Source: an uncultured Chromatiaceae bacterium
GTDB taxonomy: Bacteria; Pseudomonadota; Gammaproteobacteria; Enterobacterales; Alteromonadaceae
Assembly: GCA_946481195.1 (NCBI GenBank)
Contig: CAMLNG010000287.1
Coordinates: 1-5,260, forward strand
Length of the DNA: 5,260 nt
Direction: 5' to 3'
Shown here: piece by piece, positions 1-5,260 of the stretch
How the letters are laid out: each line of letters starts with the position of its first letter
How positions within the stretch are numbered: position 1 is the first letter of the stretch
Notes under the pieces: generated by a model
The model's database searches: none
What the model saw: only the letters and a program-made list of their open reading frames with translations
What the model was told of the DNA's origin: nothing
Made by a program: the position numbers and the translations under genes

Positions 1-120
1 TTTTGGGCGCGAAACGAGGCGCGTGACATAGTGATTCTATGTGAGCAACGAGTGACAAAGCCCAAAGCGCCGCCAAACGAACCCGCAGGGCAGCGTTTGG
101 CAGCTCTTTCTGCGGCGTTA
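1..120. repeat. Structured intergenic repeat-like element with several inverted repeats
   Basis: No convincing gene is seen here. The stretch is dense in inverted repeats. TTTGGGC (2-8) pairs with GCCCAAA (60-66) and encloses a perfect hairpin ACATAG (26-31)/CTATGT (37-42) with a 5-nt loop. Directly after it, GCCAAACG (72-79) pairs with CGTTTGGC (94-101), and its 14-nt loop itself holds CCC (82-84)/GGG (88-90). An outer CGCC (68-71)/GGCG (114-117) pairing can close this second arm, leaving an unpaired 12-nt bulge at 102-113. The motif AACGAG occurs twice (13-18 and 47-52). Such a two-arm foldable block between genes is typical of dispersed non-coding repeats, and the GCGTTAG end faintly recalls an integron attC site. 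The element may extend left of the window. Copy number cannot be judged from one copy, so the class is an inference. Confidence 0.5.
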
Positions 121-249
121 GTGCTCGTTTGTGTAGAATAACACACTGGGTACCACGTACGGCTCTCGCACTGCCTTGCATAAGCCGGCCACCGCGTGGT
201 GACAAACTGCTGCAAAAACAAACACCAAACGTCAACAGCCCCTATAAAC
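121..249. other. Intergenic stretch with no recognised feature
   Basis: Between the structured element and the grxD terminator I see no supported gene, RNA or clear promoter. A reading frame is open on the plus strand from 129 to 794, but it runs antisense across all of grxD and its product is cysteine/serine-rich and unlike any family I know. A minor hairpin TGTGT (130-134)/ACACA (141-145) is present and may be chance. Confidence 0.5.
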
Positions 250-275
250 AACAAAACCGCCGCGGCGGTTTTGTT
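250..275 (-). terminator. Intrinsic terminator of grxD, perfect 26-bp palindrome
   Basis: The palindrome is perfect, centred between 262 and 263: a GC core CCGCCG/CGGCGG flanked by AACAAAA and its complement. Read on the minus strand it lies 17 nt beyond the grxD stop codon and ends in a T-rich tract, as expected of a Rho-independent terminator. On the plus strand a T-rich run (269-277) also follows the core, so it could stop transcription arriving from either side. Confidence 0.85.
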
Positions 276-292
276 TTATCAGCAGTAGAATT

Positions 293-634
293 TTACTCTG
301 CGCTGTCGTCTTTTTTGTACTTGGCCGCCGTTTCTTTAATCAGCGGTTGTAATTCACCGCGCTGGAACATCTCCAGCATAATGTCGCAACCACCAATCAA
401 CTCGCCTTCAACCCACAGTTGCGGGAACGTCGGCCAGTTCGCATACGCCGGTAATTCAGCGCGGATATCCGGGTTTTGCAGAATATCTACAAATGCAAAC
501 GGCTCACCACATGCAATCAGCGCTTGTGAAGCCTGCGCCGAAAAACCACAGCTTGGCAGTTTTGGCGAACCTTTCATGTACAGAATGATTGGGTTATCCG
601 CCAGTTGTTGTTTGATTTTGTCGATAGTTTCCAT
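293..634 (-). CDS. grxD: Monothiol glutaredoxin GrxD (Grx4, CGFS type)
   Basis: The 113-residue product is a single-domain monothiol glutaredoxin of the usual length for bacterial Grx4. These cytosolic proteins bind a glutathione-ligated [2Fe-2S] cluster as a dimer and act in Fe-S cluster transfer rather than as classical disulfide reductants. Visible landmarks are Lys21 (glutathione contact) in YMKGSP, the active-site CGFS at 29-32, the DILQNPDIR stretch at 50-58, WPTFPQ with the cis-proline at 67-72, and GGCD at 81-84. The C-terminus LIKETAAKYK closely resembles E. coli GrxD from memory. I chose the ATG at 634 because the product then begins METIDKIKQQL, as in the family, and AGAGGT lies 4 nt upstream (minus strand, 644-639). 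The frame stays open to 742, but those 36 extra residues have no family counterpart. It is divergent from sodB and is followed by its own terminator. Confidence 0.97.
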   Translation of the reverse strand: METIDKIKQQLADNPIILYMKGSPKLPSCGFSAQASQALIACGEPFAFVDILQNPDIRAELPAYANWPTFPQLWVEGELIGGCDIMLEMFQRGELQPLIKETAAKYKKDDSAE

Positions 635-638
635 CAGG

Positions 639-644
639 ACCTCT
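639..644 (-). promoter_or_regulatory. Ribosome binding site of grxD that decides the start
   Basis: On the minus strand AGAGGT sits 4 nt before the ATG at 634. It supports that start over the upstream in-frame start at 742, which would give a 149-residue protein with a non-homologous N-terminus. Confidence 0.7.
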
Positions 645-669
645 GCAGGAGCGCTAAAAAATTTGCCAC

Positions 670-675
670 ATTTTA
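670..675 (-). promoter_or_regulatory. Possible -10 element of the grxD promoter
   Basis: On the minus strand TAAAAT (5 of 6 bases to TATAAT) lies about 26 nt before the grxD ribosome binding site, which would give a short leader of roughly 28 nt. No good -35 hexamer is found 16-18 nt upstream, so the promoter would be weak, activator-dependent or misplaced by me. Confidence 0.3.
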
Positions 676-792
676 CCAAAGGAATTGTCTGTCGCCACTT
701 GAGATCTGCCGAATTGCCCCAAAAACTTGGGCTGCAGAACAAACCTCAACGCGAGGCTGACCATCGGGTATTTGTGCAGACAATCCGCTGGT

Positions 793-819
793 AAAACTTG
801 AGTAATTTACTCGGGTTTT
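793..819. promoter_or_regulatory. IscR-like operator: 27-bp imperfect palindrome in the grxD-sodB divergent region
   Basis: A perfect 13-bp core, GAGTAATTTACTC (800-812), is centred on 806. It extends to AAAAC on the left (793-797) and GTTTT on the right (815-819), with only the positions 798-799/813-814 being T-G rather than Watson-Crick. The half-site with ACTCGGG on the right and TTGA on the left resembles the IscR type 1 binding sequence as I remember it from the E. coli isc promoter, where the operator likewise overlaps a TTGA -35 element. IscR is a [2Fe-2S] regulator of Fe-S assembly and stress genes. The palindrome is seen directly. Its assignment to IscR is inference, and another dimeric regulator could use it. 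Confidence 0.5.
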
Positions 820-826
820 GTAGTCT
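798..826 (+). promoter_or_regulatory. Probable sigma-70 promoter of sodB
   Basis: TTGAGT (798-803, 4 of 6 to TTGACA) is followed after exactly 17 nt by TAGTCT (821-826, 3 of 6 to TATAAT). The predicted transcript would start near 833 and have a leader of about 36 nt. The -35 hexamer lies inside the palindrome at 793-819, so a protein bound there would be expected to block or otherwise affect this promoter. The -10 is poor, so the exact start is uncertain. Confidence 0.4.
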
Positions 827-868
827 ACGCGATGCAGAACCACTAAACAACGCCGATGGAGAAATAGA

Positions 869-1453
869 ATGGCTTTTGAATTACCAGCATTACCTTATGC
901 TAAAGACGCTTTAGCACCACACATTTCCGCTGAGACTCTGGAATTCCACCATGGCAAGCACCACAACGCTTACGTGGTTAAACTGAACTCATTGATTGAA
1001 GGCACTGCATTTGCCGGCAAATCACTGGAAGACATCATCAAAACTTCAGAAGGCCCGGTGTTCAATAACGCTGCGCAAATCTGGAACCACACTTTTTACT
1101 GGCACTGCCTGTCACCACAAGGTGGCGGTGAACCAACTGGCGCCTTAGCTGATGCTATCAACGCCAAATGGGGTTCATTCGCAGCATTCCAGACTGCTTT
1201 TAACGACAAAGCCGTCAACAACTTCGGCTCAAGCTGGACCTGGCTGGTGAAAAAAGCTGACGGCACTGTTGACCTGGTCAACACTTCAAACGCCGGCACA
1301 CCGCTGACCGACAGCAGCGTCACAGCCCTGCTGACCGTCGACCTGTGGGAACACGCTTATTACATCGACTTCCGCAATGCGCGCCCAACTTACCTGAACG
1401 CCTTCTGGGCTCTGGTTAACTGGGAATTCGCCAGCGCGAACTTCGCCAAGTAA
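869..1453 (+). CDS. sodB: Superoxide dismutase [Fe], SodB
   Basis: The 194-residue product is a full-length iron superoxide dismutase, one residue longer than E. coli SodB. It converts superoxide to hydrogen peroxide and oxygen in the cytosol, normally as a homodimer. The four metal ligands are all present: His27 in LEFHHGKHH, His74 in WNHTFYW, Asp158 and His162 in TVDLWEHAYYID. Second-sphere residues His31, Tyr35 and Gln70 (in AAQIWNH) are also there. Gln at position 70 is the arrangement of Fe-type enzymes, where Mn-type enzymes place the glutamine later in the chain. The N-terminus MAFELPALPYAKDALAPHIS has no signal peptide. The ATG at 869 is preceded by TGGAGA (857-862) at suitable spacing. 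The gene stands alone between its own promoter region and a strong terminator, divergent from grxD. No defects are seen. Confidence 0.98.
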   Translation: MAFELPALPYAKDALAPHISAETLEFHHGKHHNAYVVKLNSLIEGTAFAGKSLEDIIKTSEGPVFNNAAQIWNHTFYWHCLSPQGGGEPTGALADAINAKWGSFAAFQTAFNDKAVNNFGSSWTWLVKKADGTVDLVNTSNAGTPLTDSSVTALLTVDLWEHAYYIDFRNARPTYLNAFWALVNWEFASANFAK

Positions 1454-1472
1454 CGAATCCTTGCCAGTTACG

Positions 1473-1504
1473 AAAAACCCGGCCTGTGCCGGGTTTTTTC
1501 TTTT
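1473..1504 (+). terminator. Intrinsic terminator of sodB
   Basis: The stem CCCGGC (1478-1483)/GCCGGG (1488-1493) has a 4-nt loop, preceded by an A run and followed by six T, a C and four more T. It starts 19 nt after the sodB stop codon. A/T pairing extends the stem to 11 bp. It isolates sodB from prkA. Confidence 0.92.
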
Positions 1505-1684
1505 CCGTCCGCCCCGCCCATTTGCCCGTATTGCTGAACTACGCTTAGCGCAGCGAATCAAACAGACAAATGTATCTCGTCGAAAATTGCTGAAAATTCT
1601 TGTAATTAGAGCGGCGAGTTCATTTTTTCCTGACTAACCTTTAAAAGCTACCCGTTTTTTTGAGTTTGTTTGTGGAGGTGCATG
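1505..1684 (+). promoter_or_regulatory. Upstream region of prkA; promoter probably here but not located with certainty
   Basis: The 180 bp after the sodB terminator carry no gene and become AT-rich near 1560-1670, as expected of a promoter. Candidates are weak: TGTAAT (1601-1606, 5 of 6 to TATAAT) has only a TCGAAA hexamer 15 nt upstream. T runs at 1623-1628 and 1654-1661 have no stem before them, so I do not call a terminator. In enteric bacteria the homologous yeaGH operon is known to respond to RpoS and nitrogen starvation. I cannot point to a clear sigma-S or sigma-54 site here. Confidence 0.35.
1674..1680 (+). promoter_or_regulatory. Ribosome binding site of prkA that decides the start
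   Basis: GGAGGTG precedes two consecutive ATG codons at 1682 and 1685. From the end of GGAGG there are 3 nt to the first and 6 nt to the second, so the second is better spaced. It also gives the family N-terminus MGIFEHY. Confidence 0.7.
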
Positions 1685-3607
1685 ATGGGCATTTTTGAGC
1701 ACTACAAGTCTCGTTACGAAGCAGCACGCGAAGAGGAGTACAGCATTTCGGAGTATCTCCAGCTGTGCAAAAACGACAAAAGTTGTTACGCCAGCGCCGC
1801 TGAGCGGTTGCTGATGGCGATAGGCCAGCCGGAACTGACAGATACCGCGCAGGACCCAAAACTCAGCCGGTTATTTTCCAACCGTGTCATCGCCCGTTAT
1901 CCGGCATTTTCCGAGTTTTACGGCATGGAAGATGCGGTGGAGCAAATCGTCTCTTACCTGAAACATTCGGCACAGGGCCTGGAAGAGCGTAAACAAATTC
2001 TGTACCTGCTGGGGCCGGTCGGCGGTGGTAAATCCTCACTGGCCGAGAAACTCAAATCCCTGATGCAACAAGTACCGATTTATTACCTCAAAGGTTCGCC
2101 GGTCTACGACCACCCGCTTTGCCTGTTTGACCTCAACGAAGATGGCAATATTCTGCAACAGGAGTACGGCATTCCAAAACGCTACCTGAAAACCATTATG
2201 TCGCCCTGGGCCGGTAAACGGCTACACGAGTTTAATGGCGATATCAGTCAATTTCGCGTCGTGAAAAAATATCCGTCAATTCTGGACCAGGTGGCGATCG
2301 CCAAAACCGAACCTGGTGATGAAAACAATCAGGATATCGCCTCGCTCGTTGGCAAGGTGGATATCCGCATGCTGGAACATTTTGCGCAAAACGACCCGGA
2401 CGCCTACAGCTACTCAGGCGCTTTATGCCGCGCCAACCAGGGCCTGATGGAATTTGTTGAGATGTTCAAAGCACCAATCAAAGTGCTGCATCCGCTGCTG
2501 ACTGCGACACAGGAAGGCAATTACAACGGCACAGAAGGCCTCGCCGCACTGCCGTTTGAAGGCATTATTCTGGCGCACAGTAACGAGTCTGAATGGCAGA
2601 CTTTCCGCAACAATAAAAACAACGAAGCTTTTCTTGACCGGGTGTATATCGTCAAAGTGCCGTATTGCCTGCGCGTGTCAGAAGAAGTGCGGATTTATGA
2701 AAAACTACTGGAGCACAGCGAGCTGAAAACCGCGCCCTGCGCGCCGGGAACTTTAACATCGCTGGCGCAGTTTGCTGTGTTATCCCGACTGAAAAATCCG
2801 GAAAACTCCAGCATGTATTCGAAAATGCGCGTCTATGACGGCGAAAGCCTGAAAGACACAGATCCCAAAGCCAAATCCTATCAGGAGTATCGCGATTATG
2901 CCGGCGTCGACGAAGGCATGACCGGTTTATCCACGCGCTTTGCCTTTAAGATTTTATCCCGGGTGTTTAATTTCGACACCACTGAAGTCGCAGCCAATCC
3001 GGTCCATCTGTTCTACGTGCTGGAACAACAAATTGAACGCGAGCAGTTCCCTGCGGATGTGGCTGAACGGTATCTGGAACATCTGAAGGGTTACCTGATC
3101 CCAAAATATGTCGAGTTTATCGGTAAAGAAATTCAGACGGCATACTTAGAAAGTTATTCGGAATATGGGCAGAACATCTTCGATCGTTACGTGATCTATG
3201 CCGATTTCTGGATCCAGGATCAGGAGTATCGTGACCCTGAAACCGGTCAGCTGTTTGACCGCGCGGCCCTGAATGCCGAGCTGGAAAAAATTGAAAAACC
3301 GGCCGGTATCAGTAATCCAAAAGATTTCCGCAATGAAATCGTCAACGTTGTACTGCGGGCCAAAGCGAAAAACAACGGCAAAAATCCGACCTGGACCAGC
3401 TATGAAAAACTGCGCACCGTCATTGAGAAAAAGATGTTTTCCAGCACCGAAGAGCTGCTGCCGGTGATTTCGTTTAATGCCAAAACCTCTACCGATGATC
3501 AGAAAAAACACGATGATTTTGTCGATCGGATGATGGAAAAAGGCTATACGCGCAAACAGGTCCGTTTGTTGTCTGAATGGTACCTGCGGGTCCGGAAATC
3601 ACAATGA
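1685..3607 (+). CDS. prkA (yeaG): PrkA/YeaG family AAA+ ATPase / serine protein kinase
   Basis: The 640-residue product matches E. coli YeaG (about 644 residues) nearly end to end from memory. The N-terminal AAA+ part shows a Walker A GPVGGGKS at 110-117 (Lys116), the conserved GNYNGTEG at 278-285, GIILAHSNESEW near 293-304 in the Walker B/sensor region, and NNEAFLDRVYIVKVPY with a candidate arginine finger Arg319. The C-terminal half (about 385-640) is the PrkA domain, beginning near MRVYDGESLKDTDPKAKSYQEYRDY and ending YTRKQVRLLSEWYLRVRKSQ. Relatives autophosphorylate and are called serine kinases; B. subtilis PrkA has also been reported to act as an AAA+ protease, so the activity is debated. 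It is cytosolic, with no signal peptide or membrane segment. The ATG at 1685 is preferred, though 1682 is possible; the frame is also open from a TTG at 1670. It is first in a run with yeaH and spoVR, 24 nt before yeaH. The loop after Walker A (around KGSPVYDHP) looks about four residues shorter than in E. coli. Confidence 0.96.
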   Translation: MGIFEHYKSRYEAAREEEYSISEYLQLCKNDKSCYASAAERLLMAIGQPELTDTAQDPKLSRLFSNRVIARYPAFSEFYGMEDAVEQIVSYLKHSAQGLEERKQILYLLGPVGGGKSSLAEKLKSLMQQVPIYYLKGSPVYDHPLCLFDLNEDGNILQQEYGIPKRYLKTIMSPWAGKRLHEFNGDISQFRVVKKYPSILDQVAIAKTEPGDENNQDIASLVGKVDIRMLEHFAQNDPDAYSYSGALCRANQGLMEFVEMFKAPIKVLHPLLTATQEGNYNGTEGLAALPFEGIILAHSNESEWQTFRNNKNNEAFLDRVYIVKVPYCLRVSEEVRIYEKLLEHSELKTAPCAPGTLTSLAQFAVLSRLKNPENSSMYSKMRVYDGESLKDTDPKAKSYQEYRDYAGVDEGMTGLSTRFAFKILSRVFNFDTTEVAANPVHLFYVLEQQIEREQFPADVAERYLEHLKGYLIPKYVEFIGKEIQTAYLESYSEYGQNIFDRYVIYADFWIQDQEYRDPETGQLFDRAALNAELEKIEKPAGISNPKDFRNEIVNVVLRAKAKNNGKNPTWTSYEKLRTVIEKKMFSSTEELLPVISFNAKTSTDDQKKHDDFVDRMMEKGYTRKQVRLLSEWYLRVRKSQ

Positions 3608-3622
3608 GTCGGGGGTTGAGCC

Positions 3623-3628
3623 GGAGGT
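3623..3628 (+). promoter_or_regulatory. Ribosome binding site of yeaH
   Basis: GGAGGT lies 3 nt before the ATG at 3632, within the 24-nt gap after prkA. It supports independent initiation on a shared transcript and fixes the start that yields the family N-terminus [15 protein letters not shown]. Confidence 0.7.
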
Positions 3629-3631
3629 ACT

Positions 3632-4900
3632 ATGGCGCATTTTATCGATCGACGCCTGAACGGCAAAAACAAAAGCGCGGTGAACCGGCAACGGTTCATC
3701 CGCCGCTATAAACAACAAATCAAACAGGCTGTGTCTGATGCAATCAGTAAACGCAGCGTCACCGATATCGACAAAGGTGAAAGTGTTTCGATCCCCGGAC
3801 GCGACATCACGGAGCCATTTTTTCATCAGGGCAGCGGTGGTCATCGCGAGCGCGTACATCCGGGCAATGATCAATTCAGCGAAGGCGACCGCATTAAAAG
3901 ACCGCTGGGCGGCCAGGGCGGCGGCTCCGGACAAGGGGATGCCAGCGCCGATGGTGAAGGCGAAGACGAATTTGTTTTTTCTATCTCCAAAGACGAATAT
4001 CTGGATTTACTGTTCGAAGACTTAGAACTGCCAAACCTGCGCAAAAACCAGCTGGATAAACTGGTGCAATATAAAAATGTCCGCGCCGGTTATCGCTCTG
4101 AGGGCGTACCCAGCAATATTGACATAGTCCGGTCTCTGCAGGGCTCGCTGGCACGCCGTGTTGCGATGACGGCAGGTAAGAAAAAACAACTGCATGAAAT
4201 AGAACAGGAAATTGCCGAACTTGAAGCGTCGGCATTGCCGGATATGCAGCGACTGCAACTGTTAAACACACAAGCGGAAGAATTACGCCGCCGCATTGAC
4301 GCAGTGCCTTTTATCGACAGCTTCGATCTGCGCTTTCGCAATTTCGCCAAAAGGCCGGAACCGACCAGCAAAGCCGTAATGTTTTGCCTGATGGATGTGT
4401 CGGGCTCTATGGATCAGGCCACCAAAGATATGGCTAAACGTTTTTATATTTTGCTCTACATGTTTTTAAGCCGAAGCTATAAAAACGTCGAAGTGGTGTA
4501 TATCCGCCACCACACTCAGGCCAAAGAAGTCGACGAACACGAGTTTTTTTATTCACAGGAAACCGGCGGCACTATTGTGTCCAGTGCCCTGAAGCTGATG
4601 GCCGAAGTGGTTAAAGAGCGTTATGACCCGACCGAGTGGAATATCTATGCGGCACAGGCATCCGATGGTGATAACTGGGCAGACGACAGTCCGCAATGCT
4701 CACAGCTACTGGCTGAACAGCTGCTGCCTTGGGTGCGCTATTACGCCTATATCGAAATTACCCAACGTCCGCATCAGAGCCTGTGGGTCGAATATGAAAA
4801 ACTGCTGAGCAGTTTTGATAATTTTGCTATCCAGCCAATCCGCCAGGTCAGTGATATTTATCCGGTGTTTCGTGAATTATTTAAGAAACAGGCGGCCTGA
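3632..4900 (+). CDS. yeaH: YeaH/YhbH family VWA-domain protein (PrkA partner)
   Basis: The 422-residue product belongs to the DUF444 (YeaH/YhbH) family and is close to E. coli YeaH (about 427 residues). Its N-terminus is basic ([24 protein letters not shown], residues 4-27). A glycine/serine-rich acidic linker follows at 92-113, then a conserved [21 protein letters not shown] block at 116-136. A charged segment at about 183-224 is likely coiled coil and is the least conserved part by eye. The C-terminal half is a von Willebrand A-like domain with a complete MIDAS: DVSGSM at 255-260, TGGT at 311-314 and SDGDNW at 344-349. These would bind a divalent cation and a protein partner. It is predicted cytosolic, with no signal peptide. 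In enterics yeaG and yeaH are co-transcribed and linked to stationary-phase and nitrogen-starvation responses; the molecular function is unknown. Its place between prkA and spoVR suggests it couples the ATPase to SpoVR or another client, which is inference. A low-complexity linker is normal for the family. Confidence 0.95.
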   Translation: MAHFIDRRLNGKNKSAVNRQRFIRRYKQQIKQAVSDAISKRSVTDIDKGESVSIPGRDITEPFFHQGSGGHRERVHPGNDQFSEGDRIKRPLGGQGGGSGQGDASADGEGEDEFVFSISKDEYLDLLFEDLELPNLRKNQLDKLVQYKNVRAGYRSEGVPSNIDIVRSLQGSLARRVAMTAGKKKQLHEIEQEIAELEASALPDMQRLQLLNTQAEELRRRIDAVPFIDSFDLRFRNFAKRPEPTSKAVMFCLMDVSGSMDQATKDMAKRFYILLYMFLSRSYKNVEVVYIRHHTQAKEVDEHEFFYSQETGGTIVSSALKLMAEVVKERYDPTEWNIYAAQASDGDNWADDSPQCSQLLAEQLLPWVRYYAYIEITQRPHQSLWVEYEKLLSSFDNFAIQPIRQVSDIYPVFRELFKKQAA

Positions 4901-4904
4901 GTAC

Positions 4905-4910
4905 AAGGAG
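4905..4910 (+). promoter_or_regulatory. Ribosome binding site of spoVR
   Basis: AAGGAG lies 5 nt before the ATG at 4916, inside the 15-nt gap after yeaH. No terminator or promoter fits in so short a gap, so spoVR is expected to be on the prkA-yeaH transcript. Confidence 0.75.
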
Positions 4911-4915
4911 TCTTT

Positions 4916-5260
4916 ATGTCGGCAAAAAAGAAAGTACAGCCTTTATCCGATGGCCCGGACTGGAGTTTTGAGCTGCTGACGCAGTATCAGACAGAAATTG
5001 AGCGGGTCGCCCGTTTTTACAAGCTGGATTATTACCCGAATCAGATTGAGATCATCACTGCCGAGCAGATGATGGACGCTTATTCCAGCGTGGGGATGCC
5101 AATTGGTTATAACCATTGGTCATATGGCAAGAAATTTATCCAGACCGAACAAAACTATAAACGCGGCAATATGGGGCTGGCCTATGAAATTGTGATTAAT
5201 TCCAACCCCTGCATTGCGTACCTGATGGAAGAAAATACCATCACTATGCAGGCATTAGTG
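4916..5260 (+). CDS. spoVR (ycgB): SpoVR family protein (YcgB), 5' part, truncated by the window edge
   Basis: The reading frame from the ATG at 4916 is open for 115 codons to the window edge with no stop. My translation begins MSAKKKVQPLSDGPDW, then shows ITAEQMMDAYSSVGMP at about 47-62, NHWSYGKKF at about 66-74, and LAYEIVINSNPCIAYLMEENTITMQALV at 88-115. This is the strongly conserved N-terminal part of the SpoVR/YcgB family, which is about 500 residues long, so roughly three quarters lies outside. B. subtilis SpoVR is needed for spore cortex formation, but homologues are widespread in non-sporulating bacteria, where they accompany PrkA and YeaH; the biochemical role is unknown. The short basic N-terminus MSAKKK is not a signal peptide. 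Third gene of the operon. No frameshift is visible in the part seen. Confidence 0.95.
   Translation, partial: MSAKKKVQPLSDGPDWSFELLTQYQTEIERVARFYKLDYYPNQIEIITAEQMMDAYSSVGMPIGYNHWSYGKKFIQTEQNYKRGNMGLAYEIVINSNPCIAYLMEENTITMQALV

Noticed and set aside
117..123. GTTAGTG as the R' box of a true integron attC site
   Set aside because: It does not fit GTTRRRY exactly, and no matching RYYYAAC box is found at the other end of the arm. I therefore list the region only as a structured repeat-like element.
713..733. Inverted repeat around GCCCCAAAAACTTGGGC as a terminator or attenuator
   Set aside because: The stem is about 6 bp with no adjoining T tract on either strand, so it is not distinguishable from chance.
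635..742. N-terminal extension of grxD by 36 residues
   Set aside because: The frame is open, but the extension has no counterpart in GrxD proteins, the ATG at 634 has AGAGGT at usable spacing, and the extension would run through the likely promoter.
129..794. Long open frame on the plus strand, 221 codons
   Set aside because: It lies antisense over all of grxD, its terminator and its promoter region. The product is cysteine- and serine-rich with no recognisable family, and the start has no convincing ribosome binding site.
1574..1595. Sigma-54 promoter upstream of prkA
   Set aside because: A TTGCT resembling a -12 element is present (1587-1591), but the upstream GG of the -24 element is missing, so the match is too poor despite the known nitrogen link of yeaG.
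1670..1684. TTG at 1670 or ATG at 1682 as the start of prkA
   Set aside because: The TTG start would place the GGAGGTG ribosome binding site inside the gene. ATG 1682 is only 3 nt from GGAGG, while ATG 1685 has 6 nt and gives the family N-terminus. 1682 cannot be fully excluded.
3146..3511. Open frame on the minus strand inside prkA (and similar frames inside sodB and yeaH)
   Set aside because: These are antisense to strongly conserved coding sequence, have no ribosome binding site and encode no recognisable family.

Overview
The window looks like chromosomal DNA from a gammaproteobacterium of roughly even base composition. The GrxD, SodB, PrkA and YeaH products resemble, from memory, the Escherichia coli proteins over almost their whole length. 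However, spoVR (ycgB) lies directly behind yeaH here, whereas in E. coli it is at a separate locus. That layout, with the intergenic repeat on the left, fits Alteromonadales/Rheinheimera-, Shewanella- or Vibrio-like bacteria better than an enteric. The genus is an inference and was not tested by any search.

Layout. Bases 1-120 are a non-coding, highly foldable element with three nested or tandem inverted repeats, probably a dispersed intergenic repeat. Bases 121-249 hold nothing I can name. A 26-bp perfect palindrome (250-275) is the terminator of grxD, which runs leftward (634-293) and encodes a monothiol CGFS glutaredoxin. A 234-bp divergent region follows, carrying an IscR-like 27-bp imperfect palindrome that overlaps a probable sodB promoter. 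sodB (869-1453, rightward) encodes an iron superoxide dismutase and is closed by a strong intrinsic terminator at 1473-1504.

The right two thirds is one operon-like run on the plus strand: prkA/yeaG (1685-3607), yeaH (3632-4900) and the 5' part of spoVR/ycgB (4916 to the window edge). Gaps are 24 and 15 nt, each gene has a purine-rich ribosome binding site just upstream, and there is no terminator between them.

How they work together. grxD and sodB form a divergent iron/oxidative-stress pair: one carries Fe-S clusters for delivery, the other is an iron enzyme that removes superoxide, the main destroyer of exposed Fe-S clusters. The IscR-like site between them would make sense as a shared sensor. 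prkA-yeaH-spoVR is a conserved but poorly understood stress/starvation cluster: an AAA+ ATPase/serine kinase, a von Willebrand A (MIDAS) protein and a SpoVR-family protein. The most interesting points are the IscR-like operator, the structured repeat at the left edge, and the ATPase/VWA/SpoVR trio, whose biochemical job is not settled. I see no clearly new system beyond these.
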